From: Tahibacter soli
GTDB taxonomy: Bacteria > Pseudomonadota > Gammaproteobacteria > Xanthomonadales > Rhodanobacteraceae
Length of the DNA stretch: 64,000 bases
Direction of reading: 5' to 3'
Assembly: GCF_025717065.2 (NCBI RefSeq)
Contig: NZ_JAOVZO020000018.1
Coordinates: forward strand, 1-64,000
Shown: positions 63,777 through 64,000 of the stretch, in pieces
How the letters are laid out: every line of letters begins with the position of its first letter
Position numbering within the stretch: the first letter of the stretch is position 1
The notes under the pieces: generated by a model
The model's database searches: none
Seen by the model: the letters and a program-made list of their open reading frames with translations, nothing else
Told to the model about the DNA's origin: nothing
Position numbers and translations under genes: made by a program

Positions 63777-64000
63777 GGCCAGAAGGCGTGGCGTTGCCCC
63801 CGGTCGCGGCCGGCGCGGTGAGGCATTCGCGCAGAAACCGGTCGCTCGCCGCGTGCAGCGCGAGCCGGTCGGCCGGCTGCGACAGCGTTTCGTCCGCGTC
63901 CGGCAGCGGCAGCCAGCCCGGCGGCCGGCCCGCGTTCGCCAGCAGGCTGCGCAGGCGCCACGCGTGCTCGAACGGCACCGACATATCCTCGGTGCCGTGC
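63772..64000 (-). CDS. C-terminal fragment of an alpha/beta hydrolase or S9-type peptidase (5' end outside the window)
   Basis: About 75 residues run in from the window edge and end at a TAA at 63772-63774. The HGTEDMSVPFEHAWRL stretch is the usual region of the catalytic Asp in prolyl-oligopeptidase-like hydrolases (HGxxDxxVP), and a later ALHAASDRF could hold the His region or simply the C-terminal helix. The family assignment rests on this one motif. Confidence 0.6.
   Translation of the reverse strand, partial: HGTEDMSVPFEHAWRLRSLLANAGRPPGWLPLPDADETLSQPADRLALHAASDRFLRECLTAPAATGGNATPSGL

Overview
The window (64 kb, high GC by eye) looks like a gammaproteobacterial chromosome, most likely Lysobacterales (the Xanthomonas/Rhodanobacteraceae side). 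The support is a pepP-ygfB locus facing a TIGR02449-zapA-6S RNA-fau locus, a CadC-like winged-helix regulator with a TPR domain, secreted proteins that end in an IFxxGFE motif, and GHG-type C-terminal repeats. This placement is an inference from gene content and no database search was run. There is no phage, insertion sequence, CRISPR array, rRNA or tRNA that I can recognise. The mobile component is two families of paired palindromic repeats (REPIN-like) and one small low-GC patch with a toxin-antitoxin pair.

Layout. 0-9 kb: a divergent ModE/LysR-like regulator, an oxalate/formate-type MFS carrier, and a complete NAD-dependent molybdenum formate dehydrogenase operon (fdsG-fdsB-fdsA-fdhD-fdsD) with mostly ATGA overlaps. 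9-14.5 kb: secreted proteins of unknown role and a tight three-gene operon on the minus strand (membrane-anchored helical protein, Fic AMP-transferase, secreted Tyr-rich protein). 14.9-21.3 kb: MprF (aminoacyl-phosphatidylglycerol synthase), a CadC-like regulator and a VirJ/AcvB protein, which together look like a synthesis/regulation/turnover set for aminoacylated membrane lipid. 21.3-31 kb: pepP and ygfB face TIGR02449-zapA-6S RNA-fau-EVE-rpiA, with a 1537-residue beta-propeller/PAS/GGDEF/EAL receptor gene lying between the two halves.

31-40 kb: a tandem cNMP-domain/rhodanese protein, valS, a secreted endonuclease I with Ig-like domains, an Ada/Ogt-type DNA repair protein, an EamA exporter and a small methyltransferase. 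40-46.5 kb: a MacAB-like ABC export operon (adaptor, ATPase, two permeases) with a good terminator, then DUF3052, a fumarylacetoacetate-hydrolase-family enzyme and mscL. 46.5-51.5 kb: a very large BNR-propeller lipoprotein and an M28 metallopeptidase. 51.5-53.4 kb: the low-GC patch and a RES-Xre toxin-antitoxin pair. 53.4-62 kb: a SpoU rRNA methyltransferase, an RND pump with its adaptor, and an EmrAB-type pump with a MarR-family regulator. 62-64 kb: a macrodomain protein, class I fructose-bisphosphate aldolase, and the 3' end of an alpha/beta hydrolase.

The most interesting signals are: the paired repeats, one of which ends one base from the pepP stop codon; the MarR reading frame that does not close before emrA although its promoter and operator are nearly ideal; the uncharacterised Fic operon; the mprF-regulator-virJ set; a shared C-terminal IFxxGFE tag; and two genes predicted to have almost no 5' leader.
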